A stretch of DNA of 64,000 nt from assembly GCA_002383165.1 (NCBI GenBank), contig DFXK01000012.1, forward strand, positions 22,108 to 86,107. Reading direction: 5' to 3'. This DNA is from Flavobacteriales bacterium UBA4110 (GTDB taxonomy: Bacteria > Bacteroidota > Bacteroidia > Flavobacteriales > Weeksellaceae). Each line of letters opens with the position of its first letter. Position 1 is the first letter of the stretch. Shown here piece after piece: positions 25,741 to 34,570 of the stretch. The notes beneath the pieces were generated by a model. That model worked only from the letters and a program-made list of their open reading frames with translations, had not been told where the DNA came from and did no database searches. The position numbers and the translations under genes are program-made.

Positions 25741-25989
25741 TTACTTATCAATTGATCCCATTACTTTCTGGGCAAAAGAATTAAGTGCGTCTTTTTCGCT
25801 CATTCCGTTCTTTACATTGGCGTGTACTTCTAAAGCGCCACAAATGTTTGTGATGAGTTCGCCAGCAACATTCATATCTTCCTCAGAAACATTACGGAAC
25901 TCACAGAAGCTTTCTAAAACTTCCAAAGTCGCTTCTAGATTTTCCGGCGTTTGATTCTGGTAAAATTGTCTTATGATTGGTAATTTCAT
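25741..25989 (-). CDS. DUF6952 family protein
   Basis: The 82-residue helical, acidic protein (MKLPIIRQFYQNQTPENLEA at the start) matches the small DUF6952 family of Bacteroidota. The function is unknown. It is the third gene after peroxiredoxin and thioredoxin and is followed by a terminator, which suggests a role in peroxide defence or thiol redox control. It has a single Cys in FCEFRN and one in NICGALEV, but no CxxC. Confidence 0.75.
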   Translation of the reverse strand: MKLPIIRQFYQNQTPENLEATLEVLESFCEFRNVSEEDMNVAGELITNICGALEVHANVKNGMSEKDALNSFAQKVMGSIDK

Positions 25990-26041
25990 TTTAATAAATT
26001 TAGAAATTATAAGATTTAGAGATTAAGAAATTTCTTAATTT

Positions 26042-26353
26042 TTAACCTTTTAATTCGCTGAAAAGATTGTTAAGACTTTCAGCCTGATTGGTTTGAACCT
26101 GATTTTTCAAAGCACCACCTTCAAACGCTGCAAAAGTTGGTAGATTATCAACTGTTGCTAATTTTCTGCTTTCCGGCAATTTTTCTGCATCCACATAATA
26201 AAAAGGGATATCTTCATTTTCTGCAGCTAATTTTTTGAACTTTGGCTTCATAATTCTGCAGTTTCCACACCAAGTTGCTCCATATTGAACCATTACTTTG
26301 TCATTCTCCTGAATGATTTGCTGTAATGTGTCTCCTGTAAGTTCTATATACAT
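26042..26353 (-). CDS. Thioredoxin
   Basis: The 103-residue protein is a single thioredoxin fold with active site WCGNC (Cys29 and Cys32) and the conserved cis-Pro region NLPTFAAFEGG. The active site is GN rather than the classical GP, which shifts redox potential. It probably regenerates the peroxiredoxin encoded just upstream. A repeat of about 90 bases separates the two. Confidence 0.88.
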   Translation of the reverse strand: MYIELTGDTLQQIIQENDKVMVQYGATWCGNCRIMKPKFKKLAAENEDIPFYYVDAEKLPESRKLATVDNLPTFAAFEGGALKNQVQTNQAESLNNLFSELKG

Positions 26354-26362
26354 TTTTGTGAT

Positions 26363-26455
26363 TTTTTAAATGTGATAATTATTAATTTGAAAATATGATG
26401 ATCTGTTAATGAGTTGATAAAAACAAATCATCATATTATCTCATTATCAAATCGA
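26363..26455 (+). repeat. Word-shuffled inverted low-complexity repeat between ahpC-type and thioredoxin genes
   Basis: The left part holds words such as AATTTGAAAATATGATGATC and TTAATGAG. The right part holds the opposite-sense ATCATCATATTATCTCATTA. It lies between the peroxiredoxin and thioredoxin genes and holds no gene. It belongs to the style of repeat seen at 54796-54878 and 61663-61710. Confidence 0.45.
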
Positions 26456-26456
26456 T

Positions 26457-27089
26457 TTAGTTTTTGCTTAGGTACTCAGCAACACCTTTTCTGTCGGCGT
26501 TCATTGCGTCTTTACCTTCTTCCCAGTTAGCAGGACAAACTTCACCATGCTTCTGAACGTGTGCATATGCGTCAACAAGTCTCAGATATTCTTTCACATT
26601 TCTTCCCAGCGGCATATCATTCACAGACTCGTGGAAAATTTTTCCCGTTTCATCGATAAGGTAAGTCGCTCTGTAAGTTACGTTAGATCCTGTAAATACC
26701 TCGTTTCCTTCTTCATCATATTCCAAATCCTGATCTACAATTCCAAGAATATTTGCTAATTGTCTGTGTGTATCTGCTAGGATTGTATATGTTACACCTT
26801 CTATTCCTCCATTATCTTTTGGTGTGTTTAGCCAAGCGAAATGAACTTCGTTTGTATCGCAAGAAGCTCCGATTACTATTGTATTTCTTTTTTGAAACTC
26901 TGGCAAAGCCTCTTGAAATGCGTGTAATTCCGTTGGACAAACGAAAGTGAAATCTTTCGGATACCAGAATAAAAGCACTTTTTGCTGATTATTAACCGCT
27001 TGTTCGAAGATGTTGATTTTAAGATCATCACCCATTTCACTCATTGCATCAATTGCTACATTTGGAAATAATTTACCTACTAATGACAT
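26457..27089 (-). CDS. ahpC: Peroxiredoxin, typical 2-Cys (AhpC/Prx1)
   Basis: The 210-residue protein has the peroxidatic Cys51 in FTFVCPTEL and the resolving Cys185 in GEVCPANWEEG, both needed for a typical 2-Cys dimer. It reduces hydrogen peroxide and organic hydroperoxides. No AhpF reductase is adjacent, but a thioredoxin gene follows, so electrons probably come from thioredoxin. The C-terminal GVAEYLSKN resembles the YF-type tail of the family. A candidate promoter lies at 27129-27163. Confidence 0.92.
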   Translation of the reverse strand: MSLVGKLFPNVAIDAMSEMGDDLKINIFEQAVNNQQKVLLFWYPKDFTFVCPTELHAFQEALPEFQKRNTIVIGASCDTNEVHFAWLNTPKDNGGIEGVTYTILADTHRQLANILGIVDQDLEYDEEGNEVFTGSNVTYRATYLIDETGKIFHESVNDMPLGRNVKEYLRLVDAYAHVQKHGEVCPANWEEGKDAMNADRKGVAEYLSKN

Positions 27090-27128
27090 AATATTTAAGT
27101 TTAAATTGTTTATTTAAATTTTCTGTGA

Positions 27129-27163
27129 CAAAATTAAACAGATTTTATGAATTGGAAAACAAA
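27129..27163 (-). promoter_or_regulatory. Candidate promoter of the peroxiredoxin gene
   Basis: On the minus strand, TTTG (27163-27160) is followed after 23 bases by TAATTTTG (27136-27129). The spacing is at the long end for Bacteroidota. The start codon lies about 40 bases downstream of the -7 box. Confidence 0.4.
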
Positions 27164-27261
27164 ATGTAATTTATAAAATCTATCGAAGTGAAAGATATGT
27201 CACGACTTGAATTTATACCAAATTTCGGCAAAAAACATTAGAATAAAAATGATGAAACTCA

Positions 27262-27292
27262 TAAAAAAATCCGCTTCAGTAAAGCGGATTTA
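27262..27292 (-). terminator. Terminator of the aminotransferase gene
   Basis: The stem AATCCGCTT/AAGCGGATT encloses five bases and is followed on the minus strand by seven T. The stem sequence is the same as that of the agu terminator at 6456. Confidence 0.85.
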
Positions 27293-27296
27293 AATA

Positions 27297-28487
27297 TTAA
27301 AACTGATCGAGGCAATCTTTAATTCTTCTCATTGCTTCTCTTAGTTCTGCTTCAGAAGCTGCATAAGAGAAACGGATACATTCTGGACTTCCAAAACTTA
27401 CACCGCCTACACAACCAACGTGTGCATTTTCTAATAAGAACATCGCGAAATCATCTGCATCTTTAATTTCTTTTCCATTAAGGTTCTTTCCGATGAAATA
27501 AGAAATGTCTGGGAAGAAGTAGAACGCACTTTTTGGAAGATTGCATTTGAAACCTTTGATGTCTTTCATCAAATCAAAAACCAAATCACGCCTTTTATGG
27601 AATTCCGAAATCATATATTGCAACTCAGACGGATCCATTTGCAAAGCAGTGATAGAAGCCCTTTGAGCAACTGTATTTGCGCCACTTGTCATTTGTCCCT
27701 GAACTTTGTCACAAGCATTTGCAAGCCATTCTGGACAAGCAGAATATCCAATTCTCCAACCCGTCATTGCAAACGCTTTACTCATTCCGTTAATCACTGC
27801 TGTTTGCTCATAAACTTGAGGAAAACTTGCTATAGAAACGTGCTCTCCTTCATAATTGATGAACTCATAGATTTCATCGGAAATGATTGTGACGTGCGGA
27901 TATTTGGCCACAACATTCGCTATAGCTTCCAATTCTTCTCTTGTATAAAAACTTCCAGAAGGATTACAAGGCGAACTATAGAGTAAGGCTTTGGTTTTTG
28001 GCGTAATCGCTTTTTCTAATTGCTCAGCTGTGAATTTGAACTCTGTATCAATAGAAGTTTCAATGAAAACCGATGTTCCACCAACCAATTTTACCATTTC
28101 GTCATAACTCACCCAATATGGAGCAGGAAGAATCACTTCATCTCCGTCATTCACAATGGCCGATAGAACATTGATGATGGATTGTTTTGCGCCATTTGAA
28201 ACACAAATTTGAGTGGGTTTATAATCTAGATTATTATCTCTTTTCAGTTTTGCAGAAATAGCTTGTCTGAGTTCTAAAAATCCTGGTACAGGCGAGTAGT
28301 GGCTGTAGTTTTCATTAATAGCATCAAAGGCTGCTTGTTTAATTTTTTGCGGAACATCGAAGTCTGGTTCTCCCAAAGTTAAACTAATAACATCTATTCC
28401 TGCGGCTTTCATCTCGCGCGCCTTATTACTCATTACAAAAGTCTGAGAATAGCTCAGCCTGTTTAATCTGTCAGAAATCTTACTCAT
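27297..28487 (-). CDS. Class I PLP-dependent aminotransferase (aspartate/prephenate type)
   Basis: The 396-residue enzyme has fold-type I signatures: SLTLGEPDFDVP near the N-terminus, YSSPCNPSGSFY, VISDEIYEF (Asp), and the PLP lysine in SKAFAMTGWRIGYSACP. The C-terminal Arg lies in CIRFSYAAS. The subgroup matches bacterial aspartate aminotransferases of the 1-beta class that can also serve prephenate. The start is the ATG at 28487; the extra upstream codons begin at TTG. No pathway partners are adjacent. Confidence 0.87.
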   Translation of the reverse strand: MSKISDRLNRLSYSQTFVMSNKAREMKAAGIDVISLTLGEPDFDVPQKIKQAAFDAINENYSHYSPVPGFLELRQAISAKLKRDNNLDYKPTQICVSNGAKQSIINVLSAIVNDGDEVILPAPYWVSYDEMVKLVGGTSVFIETSIDTEFKFTAEQLEKAITPKTKALLYSSPCNPSGSFYTREELEAIANVVAKYPHVTIISDEIYEFINYEGEHVSIASFPQVYEQTAVINGMSKAFAMTGWRIGYSACPEWLANACDKVQGQMTSGANTVAQRASITALQMDPSELQYMISEFHKRRDLVFDLMKDIKGFKCNLPKSAFYFFPDISYFIGKNLNGKEIKDADDFAMFLLENAHVGCVGGVSFGSPECIRFSYAASEAELREAMRRIKDCLDQF

Positions 28488-29129
28488 TATCAAAAGAATT
28501 ATATTAATTACTTATTAATAGACAAATATAATTTTTTATCTTAGAAAATGAAGTTTGGAAAGTCTATAATTTTAGTAATTCAATTTTTTTATTCCTTTTA
28601 AATCAATACTTAAAAAAAGTATAGAATGTTCAATATTGAGAATAGCGATTTTACTTTTTGACTTTATTTTAATGAAGATTTAAAAGAATCAAAACCAACC
28701 AAAGGTATACAGAACGGGTAAATAATTTTGTTTTCTCATGCTTATTTGAAAAATAGCATTAGCAAAAATCTTCTAAAAAATTTATGACACATTCAAAATA
28801 AAAAGTACGGAAGATTCTTTGCTTAAACTTTAACATTTATTCATAAATTTTGCAACTACATCGCTCATTCTAAAATAACTAAATGTTATTATGTAGTTTA
28901 TAAAGAAGGACTTATATACTTCATCATCTCTTAAATTGCAATTTATCGACTGTATTGCATTCTGATTTACATTGGTATTATCGTAACTGATTTCACAGTA
29001 AAAACGCATTTTATCACATTGCTAAGTTTTCATTTTAAACACCTAATATTTTCACATTTTATAAAATATTAACATATGATAATTAAAGTAACGAAATGAT
29101 AATTTTAATTTTGCAACCTCAAATTTTAA
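28488..29129 (+). other. Long AT-rich intergenic region between divergent genes
   Basis: No open frame of note is present. On the minus side, TATATTTG (28530-28523) is a -7 box for the aminotransferase gene. On the plus side, TAATTTTG (29106-29113) ends 16 bases before the T9SS protein gene. A second near-match (TAAATTTTGCAAC near 28845) is preceded by a TTTG 22 bases earlier, and could give a long leader or a small RNA. I see no clear terminator for a separate RNA. Confidence 0.4.
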
Positions 29130-32100
29130 ATGATGTACAGAAATTATTTTTTACTTTTTGCACTTTTTTTCGCAAAAATCTTCTTCGCACAGACAGAATT
29201 GTCCAGATGGAACAAAAATGATCTAACATCAACTCCTGGAAGCAATGTTACAGCTCAAAATATTACAACTTCCAAAGGAGTTTCGGTTACCCCAACAACC
29301 TGGAGTGATACTTTCTTTTTGATTTCAGGATTATCTTCGTCTGCAACACTTGATAATAGCAAATATGTAGAATTTCAGATTGCACCAAACGCAAACTACA
29401 AGCTAAATTTATCCAACCTTAACCTGACTTACAGAAATCAGGGCGGAACATCCAAACTTGAAATCAGATATTCTGTAAATGCAGATTTTTCTAATCCTCA
29501 GACTTTGCTTTCCACCAGTGTGATAGATGCGAACTGGCACACCATTTCTCCTTCGTTCAATAACGTTTTGGTTGGTTCAGGAAAATCGGTGTATGTGAGA
29601 CTGTATGTTTATAACACCTATAATAATTTTCATCTTTCTTATACCGCAAACGGAGGTACAGGGACAGGACCAAATATCACTGGTACCGCTTCTGTAGATA
29701 CTCCTACAGTACCAACTGCATATAATGATTCTTATACGGCTTATAAAAATAATGAAAATGATTTTAATATCCTAAACAATGATGTGTCGACATCGGCTAT
29801 AGCGGGAATTACTATCACAGAACAGCCTGCACACGGAATAGTTGCGGTAAATGGAACAACTAACGTCACTTATAAACCAACAGTTGGTTACACAGGAACT
29901 GACAATTTCAAATACAAAACATCCAATACAACCGGTTTGTCAAACGAAGCAACTGTTTCTATTAATGTTATTGAGAATGCAAATACAGCTTTAGTCAGAT
30001 GGAATAACTCCAACTTCTCTTCCAGCGTTTATAACACGCATGTGGTATCTGGAAATCTTACTTCTACAGCAAGTCTTTCTTACTTAGAGAATATCAGTGC
30101 CAGCGGATATAATGCTTTTCATACAACAGGATGGCCGGATAAAAATGCACAGACTATTGATAAATCAAAATATATTCAATTTTCTATAAGCCCGAAAAAT
30201 GGTTATAAATTGAACCTTTCAGAATTCAATTTCCTTTGCAAAACAGAAGGCGGAGATGCCAAAATTAAAATTGATTATTCACTGAATAGTGATTTTACAA
30301 AATCTTTTAATCTTCTACCCGAAACGACTGTAAATAATAGTATTTCTACCATATCTCTAACCAATTTTTCAAAACCTATCGCTACCGATGGGCAGGTAGT
30401 CTATCTGAGAATCTATGTTTATAATACTTGGAATGCTTTCCAGATTCTGCTTAAAAATGTTGATACAGTTGGTCCTACTTTTATAGGTAATGTGGAGTTT
30501 AGTTCAACTACACCAATTGCTTATAATGACGATATTACCAACATTGTAAATAATGATATTGATATTAATGTTTTGATTAATGATGATTATAGCAATAAAA
30601 TCACATCATTGACTTTTACACAACCATCTCACGGAACCGCATCTCTTAATGCGGATTGGTCAATCAATTATATACCTGAAAGAGACTTTGTTGGTTCAGA
30701 TTATTTTACTTATTACATTACCAATGAGTATGGCGTATCTAACTCTGCAACGGTTAGCATTACTACTAATGCAAACACTACAACACTACTTGTACGTTGG
30801 GATCAGAATAATTTCACTTCCACACCTTTCCAGTCATTCATCAGTTCCACAACGATGACTACAACTGGTGGGATGACATTATTAGTCGGCGGCGAGACCA
30901 ATCCGAAAACCTACTATCTTGAAAGTTCTAATAATGGAAACACTATAAACACATCGAGATATGTTCAGTTTATTCTGGACAATTCCGGCACGGGAAAAAC
31001 TATTGAGCCGAAAACATTCAGTTTTGTAGGAAAAGGTACTAATGGTGCAACATACGAAATCCGATATTCAAAAAATATGGATTTTTCAGATAGCGAAGTT
31101 CTTGCGACGAGCACAGTCAATAGTAACTATACGCTGAACACATTCAATTTTGATAATAGTCTGAAAGTAGGACCTGGAGAAAAAGTGTATCTTAGATTAT
31201 ATTTCTACAATAGTAATTATGTACAGTATATACTCCAATATCTTCCTGGCGGTTCAGGACCTGAAATTTCTGGAATCTACTATAACCACATTTTTGCGTC
31301 CAACGATACAACTTGGGTTAATAGTAAAAACCCACACTGGAATAACGGATTACCGACCGCAACAAAAAATGCAATCATCGATACCAATTACGACACAGCC
31401 ACTTATGGAAATTTTGAAACCCAAAATCTAACTATAAACAATGGTGGAACATTAACCATAAATAGAGGTGGATATATAACAGTAAATGGTCAGATTATAA
31501 ACAATAATACAACTGCTGATTCTTTTTTAGTGGAGCATAATGCTAATTTATTACAAAATGGAAGTACACAAAATATTGGTTATATCACTGTAAAAAAAGA
31601 GGCGGTAATTCCTAAAATGGGATACAACTATTGGTCTTCACCGGTTGACGGACAAAATCTTTATCAATTTTCAGATGGATATAATCAGGCATCTACGACA
31701 GGGACGGGAACACCTTGGAACAGATTTTATATTTACAATGAAGCAAATGATAATTTTGTAACTTCTATTGCCAATGAAATTACTTTGAAATCTACATCCG
31801 TTTTCGAGGCAGCACGAGGTTATGGTATCCGTGGCAAAAACAGTTTTCCGACCACTGTTACTTCTGCATCTAAGCCTTCAGAATTTCAATTTGTAGGAAC
31901 ACCTCAGAATGGAGATATCAGTTCATTTAATCTAAAATGGACCGATGCGAAACACGGATACAATATGATAGGAAATCCGTATCCTTCTAATATAAGCTTC
32001 GATGATTTCTTTGCTCAAAACAGTTCAAAAATGTACGGTATAGCCTACTTTTGGACCAATAACGATGGTAACATTAACTATCAACAAGGCAGTAACTACT

Positions 32101-32966
32101 CCGGAAACAATTACGCCATCTGTACATCTGTAGGTGGTACATCAGCTACATATTTCGGCTATAATAATAGGAAGCCAAACGGAAATATATCTGTAGGACA
32201 AGGCTTTATCATTCAGGCGAAAGAAGCAGGAAAAAACCAGCCTTTAGTTTTCAAAAACTCTATTAGAAACGCGGATATTGCTAATTATTATAACAAAGGC
32301 GGTCAGAAAGACAGGTTTTGGTTAGAGTTCAAATCTCCGACGGATGTGAATAACGAAATTCTTATTGGCTATCTGCAGAACGCAACTAACGACTTTGACA
32401 GCGATTATGATGCGGATCAGCTTGCAATCGGAAACGATTCTTTCTGGAGCATTGTAGATAACCACAAACTAGCGATACAAGCCAGAGATGGTAATTTTAA
32501 CGATGACGATAACACAAGATTAGGTTTCAAAGCATCGGCTTCAGGTAATTACACTATTAGTTTAACAGATCGTGAAGGAATTTTTAATACAGGACAGACA
32601 ATTTACATCAAGGATAAATATCTGAGTAAGTCATTTAATATTTCAGAAGCACCGTATACATTTTATACCAATTCCGGACAATATGAAGATAGGTTCGAAA
32701 TAATTTACAAACCTTTTGTAACACTTGCAGCAGATAATACAGGTAAAAATGGAATTCTGATCTATAAAGATACTCAGAATTTCATCATAAAATCTGATGA
32801 GAATATAGACGAAGTGAGCCTTTACGATTCTGTTGGAAGATTATTATACAACACAAAAAACGCAAAAAAAGAAGTTTTAATTAATAAGACAACCTTTGCA
32901 GAAGGGATGTACATTATAAAAGTGAATTCTAGAAATACAACGATGACCAAGAAAGTTTTAAAATAA
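29130..32966 (+). CDS. Large modular secreted protein with type IX secretion sorting domain
   Basis: The 1278-residue protein has a signal peptide (YFLLFALFFAKIFFAQTEL). It contains three copies of a beta-rich domain beginning LSRWNKNDLTSTP (about 24), LVRWNNSNFSSSV (about 287) and LVRWDQNNFTSTP (about 552). The first two are each followed by an Ig- or cadherin-like domain (AYNDSYTAYKNNENDFNILN near 199, and a similar one near 463), so the repeat unit is about 264 residues. A different region follows from about residue 724. The last 70 or so residues (SLYDSVGRLLYNTK to MTKKVLK) form a type A T9SS sorting tail, so the protein is exported to the cell surface or medium. It is probably adhesin-like; its ligand is unknown. 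Confidence 0.85.
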   Translation: MMYRNYFLLFALFFAKIFFAQTELSRWNKNDLTSTPGSNVTAQNITTSKGVSVTPTTWSDTFFLISGLSSSATLDNSKYVEFQIAPNANYKLNLSNLNLTYRNQGGTSKLEIRYSVNADFSNPQTLLSTSVIDANWHTISPSFNNVLVGSGKSVYVRLYVYNTYNNFHLSYTANGGTGTGPNITGTASVDTPTVPTAYNDSYTAYKNNENDFNILNNDVSTSAIAGITITEQPAHGIVAVNGTTNVTYKPTVGYTGTDNFKYKTSNTTGLSNEATVSINVIENANTALVRWNNSNFSSSVYNTHVVSGNLTSTASLSYLENISASGYNAFHTTGWPDKNAQTIDKSKYIQFSISPKNGYKLNLSEFNFLCKTEGGDAKIKIDYSLNSDFTKSFNLLPETTVNNSISTISLTNFSKPIATDGQVVYLRIYVYNTWNAFQILLKNVDTVGPTFIGNVEFSSTTPIAYNDDITNIVNNDIDINVLINDDYSNKITSLTFTQPSHGTASLNADWSINYIPERDFVGSDYFTYYITNEYGVSNSATVSITTNANTTTLLVRWDQNNFTSTPFQSFISSTTMTTTGGMTLLVGGETNPKTYYLESSNNGNTINTSRYVQFILDNSGTGKTIEPKTFSFVGKGTNGATYEIRYSKNMDFSDSEVLATSTVNSNYTLNTFNFDNSLKVGPGEKVYLRLYFYNSNYVQYILQYLPGGSGPEISGIYYNHIFASNDTTWVNSKNPHWNNGLPTATKNAIIDTNYDTATYGNFETQNLTINNGGTLTINRGGYITVNGQIINNNTTADSFLVEHNANLLQNGSTQNIGYITVKKEAVIPKMGYNYWSSPVDGQNLYQFSDGYNQASTTGTGTPWNRFYIYNEANDNFVTSIANEITLKSTSVFEAARGYGIRGKNSFPTTVTSASKPSEFQFVGTPQNGDISSFNLKWTDAKHGYNMIGNPYPSNISFDDFFAQNSSKMYGIAYFWTNNDGNINYQQGSNYSGNNYAICTSVGGTSATYFGYNNRKPNGNISVGQGFIIQAKEAGKNQPLVFKNSIRNADIANYYNKGGQKDRFWLEFKSPTDVNNEILIGYLQNATNDFDSDYDADQLAIGNDSFWSIVDNHKLAIQARDGNFNDDDNTRLGFKASASGNYTISLTDREGIFNTGQTIYIKDKYLSKSFNISEAPYTFYTNSGQYEDRFEIIYKPFVTLAADNTGKNGILIYKDTQNFIIKSDENIDEVSLYDSVGRLLYNTKNAKKEVLINKTTFAEGMYIIKVNSRNTTMTKKVLK

Positions 32967-32987
32967 CACATAAAACTTTGAAATTTT

Positions 32988-33022
32988 AAAAACCATCAGA
33001 TTAATTTTTGATGGTTTTTTAT
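32988..33022 (+). terminator. Terminator of the T9SS protein gene
   Basis: AAAACCATCA pairs with TGATGGTTTT and is followed by T. Confidence 0.8.
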
Positions 33023-33062
33023 TTATAATTAATATTAACAAATCTTTTCATAATTTCGCCTT

Positions 33063-33698
33063 ATGTCTTTAGAATTAATTTTACAATATTTCCCAAATAT
33101 TACCAGCGAACAAAAAAATCAATTTGCAGAACTAGAAGTTCTGTACAAAGATTGGAATGAGAAAATCAACGTGATTTCCAGAAAAGACACAGACAGTCTT
33201 TATGAGAAACATATTCTTCACTCTTTAGGAATTGCAAAAGTGATGGCGTTTGCAGATGGAACCAAAGTTTTGGATATCGGAACCGGTGGCGGTTTTCCAG
33301 GAATTCCTTTAGCAATTTTATTCCCTAATGTACAATTCACATTAGTAGACAGCATCGGAAAAAAAATCACAGTAGTAAAAGGTGTTGCGGAAAGTCTCGG
33401 CCTGAAAAATGTAACGGCTCATCATATGAGAGCGGAACAATTGAAAGAAAAATTCCATTTCGTGGTCAGCAGAGCCGTAACGCAGATGCCGGTTTTCCTA
33501 ACTTGGCTGAGAGGAAAATTTGAAAAAGACCAATTCAATCCAAAGCATAACGGCGTTCTTTATCTCAAAGGCGGCGATTTAGCAGAAGAATTAGCAGGAT
33601 TGAAAGCAGAAATTTTCAGTTTGAAAAATTATTTCGAAGGCGAATTTTTCGACACCAAAAAAGTTGTCTATCTATCGAAAGGCAATTTCAATAACTAA
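33063..33698 (+). CDS. rsmG: 16S rRNA (guanine527-N7)-methyltransferase RsmG
   Basis: The 211-residue protein has the RsmG pattern: NVISRKDTDSLYEKHILHSL, then the SAM motif VLDIGTGGGFPGIPLAILFP, VDSIGKKITVV, and VVSRAVTQMPVFLTW. It methylates N7 of G527 in 16S rRNA. It may be cotranscribed with the lipoprotein gene that starts 16 bases later. It is not next to gidA or parAB, as it is in many other bacteria. Confidence 0.93.
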   Translation: MSLELILQYFPNITSEQKNQFAELEVLYKDWNEKINVISRKDTDSLYEKHILHSLGIAKVMAFADGTKVLDIGTGGGFPGIPLAILFPNVQFTLVDSIGKKITVVKGVAESLGLKNVTAHHMRAEQLKEKFHFVVSRAVTQMPVFLTWLRGKFEKDQFNPKHNGVLYLKGGDLAEELAGLKAEIFSLKNYFEGEFFDTKKVVYLSKGNFNN

Positions 33699-33714
33699 AT
33701 AAAAAGAAACGATT

Positions 33715-34134
33715 ATGAAGAAAGTATTTATTTTAGCAGTTTTAACGGCATTTTCAGCATTCATAGTTTCGTGCAAGGACAATGATGATTACAGCCAGAT
33801 TGAAGAAGTTTTTGCAACCAAAATAGACAGCGTGAAAATCCCGATGGATACAATGTCTTTGGGTGTCACGCAGGAGATTTTAGCCTATTCTACGTTCAAA
33901 AAAACTTGTGAAGGCATTTACAGTTACGATTATAATTACACCAACGATTCGGTCCGCACAATCGCCAATTTTGCTTACAAAACCAATGACGTTTGTGGCG
34001 ACGGAACTTATGTCGATGGAAGCCGAATCAACTTCAAACCTATAAAAATAGGAACTTATACTTTCAAATTCTGGACAGGAAAAGACACCGCCGGAGCCAA
34101 TACTTTCCTTGAGAAAAAAGTGGTTGTAGAATAA
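33715..34134 (+). CDS. Small lipoprotein with surface-export signal
   Basis: The 139-residue protein has a lipoprotein signal ending SAFIVSC with the lipidated Cys at residue 20. The following KDNDD is an acidic surface-export signal of the kind known in Flavobacteriia, so it probably faces outward. The rest (YTFKFWTGKDTAGANTFLEK) is beta-rich with two further cysteines. No family is recognised. Confidence 0.7.
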   Translation: MKKVFILAVLTAFSAFIVSCKDNDDYSQIEEVFATKIDSVKIPMDTMSLGVTQEILAYSTFKKTCEGIYSYDYNYTNDSVRTIANFAYKTNDVCGDGTYVDGSRINFKPIKIGTYTFKFWTGKDTAGANTFLEKKVVVE

Positions 34135-34136
34135 TT

Positions 34137-34265
34137 TTAGGAGCTTAATCCCGCTTTCCACTATATCTTTTTTGTCATTGCGAAAGAAGTGAAGCAATCT
34201 TTTTGAACATTTAGCCATCGCAATAACAAAAAAGGATGCCGTTGCAATCGGGGCTATGGATTTTG
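34137..34265 (+). repeat. Dispersed repeat, copy with nested insertion
   Basis: This intergenic repeat starts TTAGGAGCTTAATCCCGC and ends GCAATCGGGGCTATGG. The first 38 or so bases match the copy at 62902 almost exactly. In place of the simple A/T hairpin found there, this copy contains a 56-base element at 34173-34228. Confidence 0.65.
34173..34228 (+). repeat. Small element with 11-base terminal inverted repeats inside another repeat
   Basis: TGTCATTGCGA at the left end is the reverse complement of TCGCAATAACA at the right end, with one mismatch. It sits in the middle of the larger repeat at 34137-34265. The unit is too short to encode anything. Confidence 0.55.
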
Positions 34266-34300
34266 TCATCCAATTAACCATTCACAAATAAACACGATAT

Positions 34301-34347
34301 TGTCATTCCGTAGGAATCTAGACTGCTGAGATTCCTACGGAATGACA
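34301..34347 (+). repeat. Perfect 19-base-pair palindromic repeat
   Basis: TGTCATTCCGTAGGAATCT (34301-34319) pairs exactly with 34329-34347 around a nine-base loop. It is a REP-like intergenic palindrome. The stretch 34135-34570 contains only such repeats, a terminator and AT-rich text (ATCAATTATAA words from about 34530). Confidence 0.65.
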
Positions 34348-34464
34348 AATCATTGTTTTTCTTATTTGAGTTTTACGCCTTTGTGAACCTTAAAAATATT
34401 TTCATTTTTTTTCAAAAAATCTTTATGAACTTTGCGTTTAAATGAATCAAAAAATAATTAAATT

Positions 34465-34492
34465 GAGCCTTTAAGTTTTTAAAGGCTCTTTT
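34465..34492 (+). terminator. Hairpin with T tract in the intergenic region
   Basis: GAGCCTTTAA pairs with TTAAAGGCTC and is followed by TTTT. Nothing is encoded directly upstream; it may terminate transcription of the lipoprotein gene after the repeats. Confidence 0.6.
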
Positions 34493-34570
34493 ATCAGATA
34501 GTATGAGCATTTTCAGTCTATCACCAATTAACTTTATCAATTATAATTCATCAATTATCAATTATAAAAA

